Source: an uncultured Eubacteriales bacterium
Lineage (GTDB): Bacteria; Bacillota; Clostridia; Oscillospirales; Oscillospiraceae
DNA length: 6,139 nucleotides
Direction: 5' to 3'
Assembly (NCBI GenBank): GCA_900547315.1
Contig: URGI01000092.1
Location: forward strand, 1 to 6,139
Both the position numbers and the translations under genes were made by a program. This document shows, in pieces, positions 5,278 through 6,139 of this stretch. A model generated the notes under the pieces. The model searched no databases, was not told the origin of the DNA, and saw only the letters and a program-made list of their open reading frames with translations. The number at the start of each line of letters is the position of its first letter. Positions within the stretch are counted from its first letter, which is position 1.

Positions 5278-5685
5278 CCGACGCTGGCAGATTCACAGGT
5301 TGTGCTGGTCAATAAAATCGTATATAAAGTATCTGATGTGAAGCGGTATGATGTGATTGCGTATTCGCGCGTGGATGGCGATAGATATTATGACATCAAG
5401 CGTGTCGTTGGTCTACCGGGCGAGACGATCCGTATCTCAAATGGCGATATCTATATCAATGGAGAACGACGCAGCGATGTCCCATTTACAATGACGATTC
5501 AGATTAGCGGTGTGGCGGAGGATGAGATCACACTGGGGGACAGTGAGTATTTCGTGATGGGCGACAATGTGAATAACAGTGAGGACAGCCGTTATACGAA
5601 TGTTGGAAATATAGCAAAGACAGAGATAAAGGGAAAGGTCGTATCAATCCTTCTCCCGCGCAGCGATAAAGGAAAGGTAAAATAA
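5275..5685 (+). CDS. lepB: Signal peptidase I, C-terminal part (5' end and catalytic serine lost at junction)
   Basis: This is the extracellular catalytic domain of a type I signal peptidase, the membrane enzyme that cuts signal peptides from secreted proteins. Family homology begins at about 5275-5278 with YPTLADSQVVLVNKIVY, where a complete protein would read a Ser-Met-x-Pro-T box. The N-terminal membrane anchor and the nucleophilic Ser-Met are missing. Remaining motifs, counted from the GTG at 5302, are KRYDVIAYSR (14-23), DIKRVVGLPGE (32-42) with the catalytic Lys34, and GDNVNNSEDSRY (87-98), the conserved GDN-SxDSR box. The GTG at 5302 is not a true start, as homology continues upstream of it. 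Without anchor and serine it cannot be active. The stop is 3 bases before rbgA, matching the lepB-ylqF-rnhB order common in Clostridia and arguing that this piece comes from a real operon in another genome. Sip-type naming (sipS and similar) would be equivalent. Confidence 0.88.
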   Translation, partial: YPTLADSQVVLVNKIVYKVSDVKRYDVIAYSRVDGDRYYDIKRVVGLPGETIRISNGDIYINGERRSDVPFTMTIQISGVAEDEITLGDSEYFVMGDNVNNSEDSRYTNVGNIAKTEIKGKVVSILLPRSDKGKVK

Positions 5686-5688
5686 GTG

Positions 5689-6139
5689 ATGAATATTCAA
5701 TGGTATCCGGGACATATGACGAAAGCCAAGCGTATGATGCAGGAAGATATAAAGCTGATTGATATTGTGATCGAGCTGCTGGATGCAAGAGCACCATTAT
5801 CCAGCAAGAATCCGGATATTGATAATCTTGCTGCGAACAAGTCACGCATGGTGATTCTAAATAAAGCAGATATGGCAGATGCGAGAAAGACCGCGAAATG
5901 GGAAGAGTATTTTAAAGCGAAGGGATTCTTCGTGCTCAGTATGGACTCCCGGAAGAATTCTGGTATGAAGCCGGTATCTGATACGATTCGGGAAGCGTGT
6001 AAGGAGAAGATTGCGCGTGACCGGAAGCGTGGTATTATCAACCGCCCAATCCGTGCAATGATCGTTGGAATTCCGAATGTCGGCAAGTCTACATTTATCA
6101 ATTCCTATGCGAAGAAATCGTGCACGAAGGTCGGAAATA
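5689..6139 (+). CDS. rbgA: Ribosome biogenesis GTPase RbgA/YlqF, N-terminal half (3' end outside window)
   Basis: This is a circularly permuted GTPase that drives late assembly of the 50S ribosomal subunit. The frame is open for 150 codons to the end of the window; complete members are about 280 residues. The N-terminus MNIQWYPGHMTKAKR is the family's hallmark. GTPase motifs come in permuted order: DAR (32-34), the G4 motif NKAD (58-61), then the G1 P-loop GIPNVGKST (127-135). ATG 5689 is chosen because it gives the canonical Ile-Gln-Trp N-terminus; GTG 5686 directly before it is a possible alternative. AAAGG at 5673-5677 serves as ribosome binding site inside the lepB 3' end. Linkage to lepB with 3 intervening bases indicates cotranscription. 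Codons are noticeably more AT-ending (gat, att, gaa, aaa) than in genes before 5260. The switch, G3 region and RNA-binding C-terminal domain lie beyond the window. Confidence 0.95.
   Translation, partial: MNIQWYPGHMTKAKRMMQEDIKLIDIVIELLDARAPLSSKNPDIDNLAANKSRMVILNKADMADARKTAKWEEYFKAKGFFVLSMDSRKNSGMKPVSDTIREACKEKIARDRKRGIINRPIRAMIVGIPNVGKSTFINSYAKKSCTKVGN

Noticed and set aside
5302..5685. A complete 127-residue signal-peptidase-like protein starting at GTG 5302
   Set aside because: Signal peptidase homology (PTLADSQV) continues in frame upstream of 5302 to the junction, so this is a truncated gene and not a short natural variant.

Overview
The window looks like DNA from gut-type, Gram-positive Firmicutes (class Clostridia), but it probably does not come from a single genome. 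It reads as three pieces joined inside genes. Piece A (1 to about 875) is very GC-rich (42 of 60 bases in 421-480) and carries the 3' end of a RelA/SpoT-type (p)ppGpp synthetase/hydrolase gene followed by the 5' quarter of dtd, the usual Firmicutes order. Piece B (about 876 to about 5270) is GC-rich in Oscillospirales style (34 of 60 bases in 3121-3180, 39 of 60 in 4921-4980) and carries five genes. Piece C (about 5275 to 6139) is clearly more AT-rich (27 of 60 in both 5701-5760 and 5761-5820) with Lachnospiraceae-like codon use, and carries the 3' part of a signal peptidase I gene followed by the 5' half of rbgA/ylqF. The taxonomic guesses rest on composition and gene order only.

Piece B from left to right: a 5'-truncated ribU (riboflavin ECF transporter S component, + strand); a SpoVB-like MATE/MOP-superfamily flippase (- strand), which overlaps the ribU 3' end tail to tail by 53 bp; a 108-bp divergent intergenic region with two back-to-back promoters around a nested palindrome; a two-helix membrane protein with a YcxB-like C-terminal domain (+), closed by a strong intrinsic terminator; then a promoter and a probable two-gene operon of a lipoprotein polysaccharide deacetylase and a cytidylate-kinase-like protein.

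The functions are mostly cell-envelope and housekeeping: stringent response and D-aminoacyl-tRNA proofreading (A), vitamin uptake, lipid-linked glycan export and extracellular glycan deacetylation (B), protein secretion and 50S ribosome assembly (C). I see no CRISPR array, tRNA, rRNA, transposase, phage gene or defence system, and no convincing undescribed system. The points most worth a second look are the two in-gene joins, which suggest a chimeric assembly, and the symmetrical divergent promoter/operator at 2783-2844. No gene-free stretch exceeds 300 bases.
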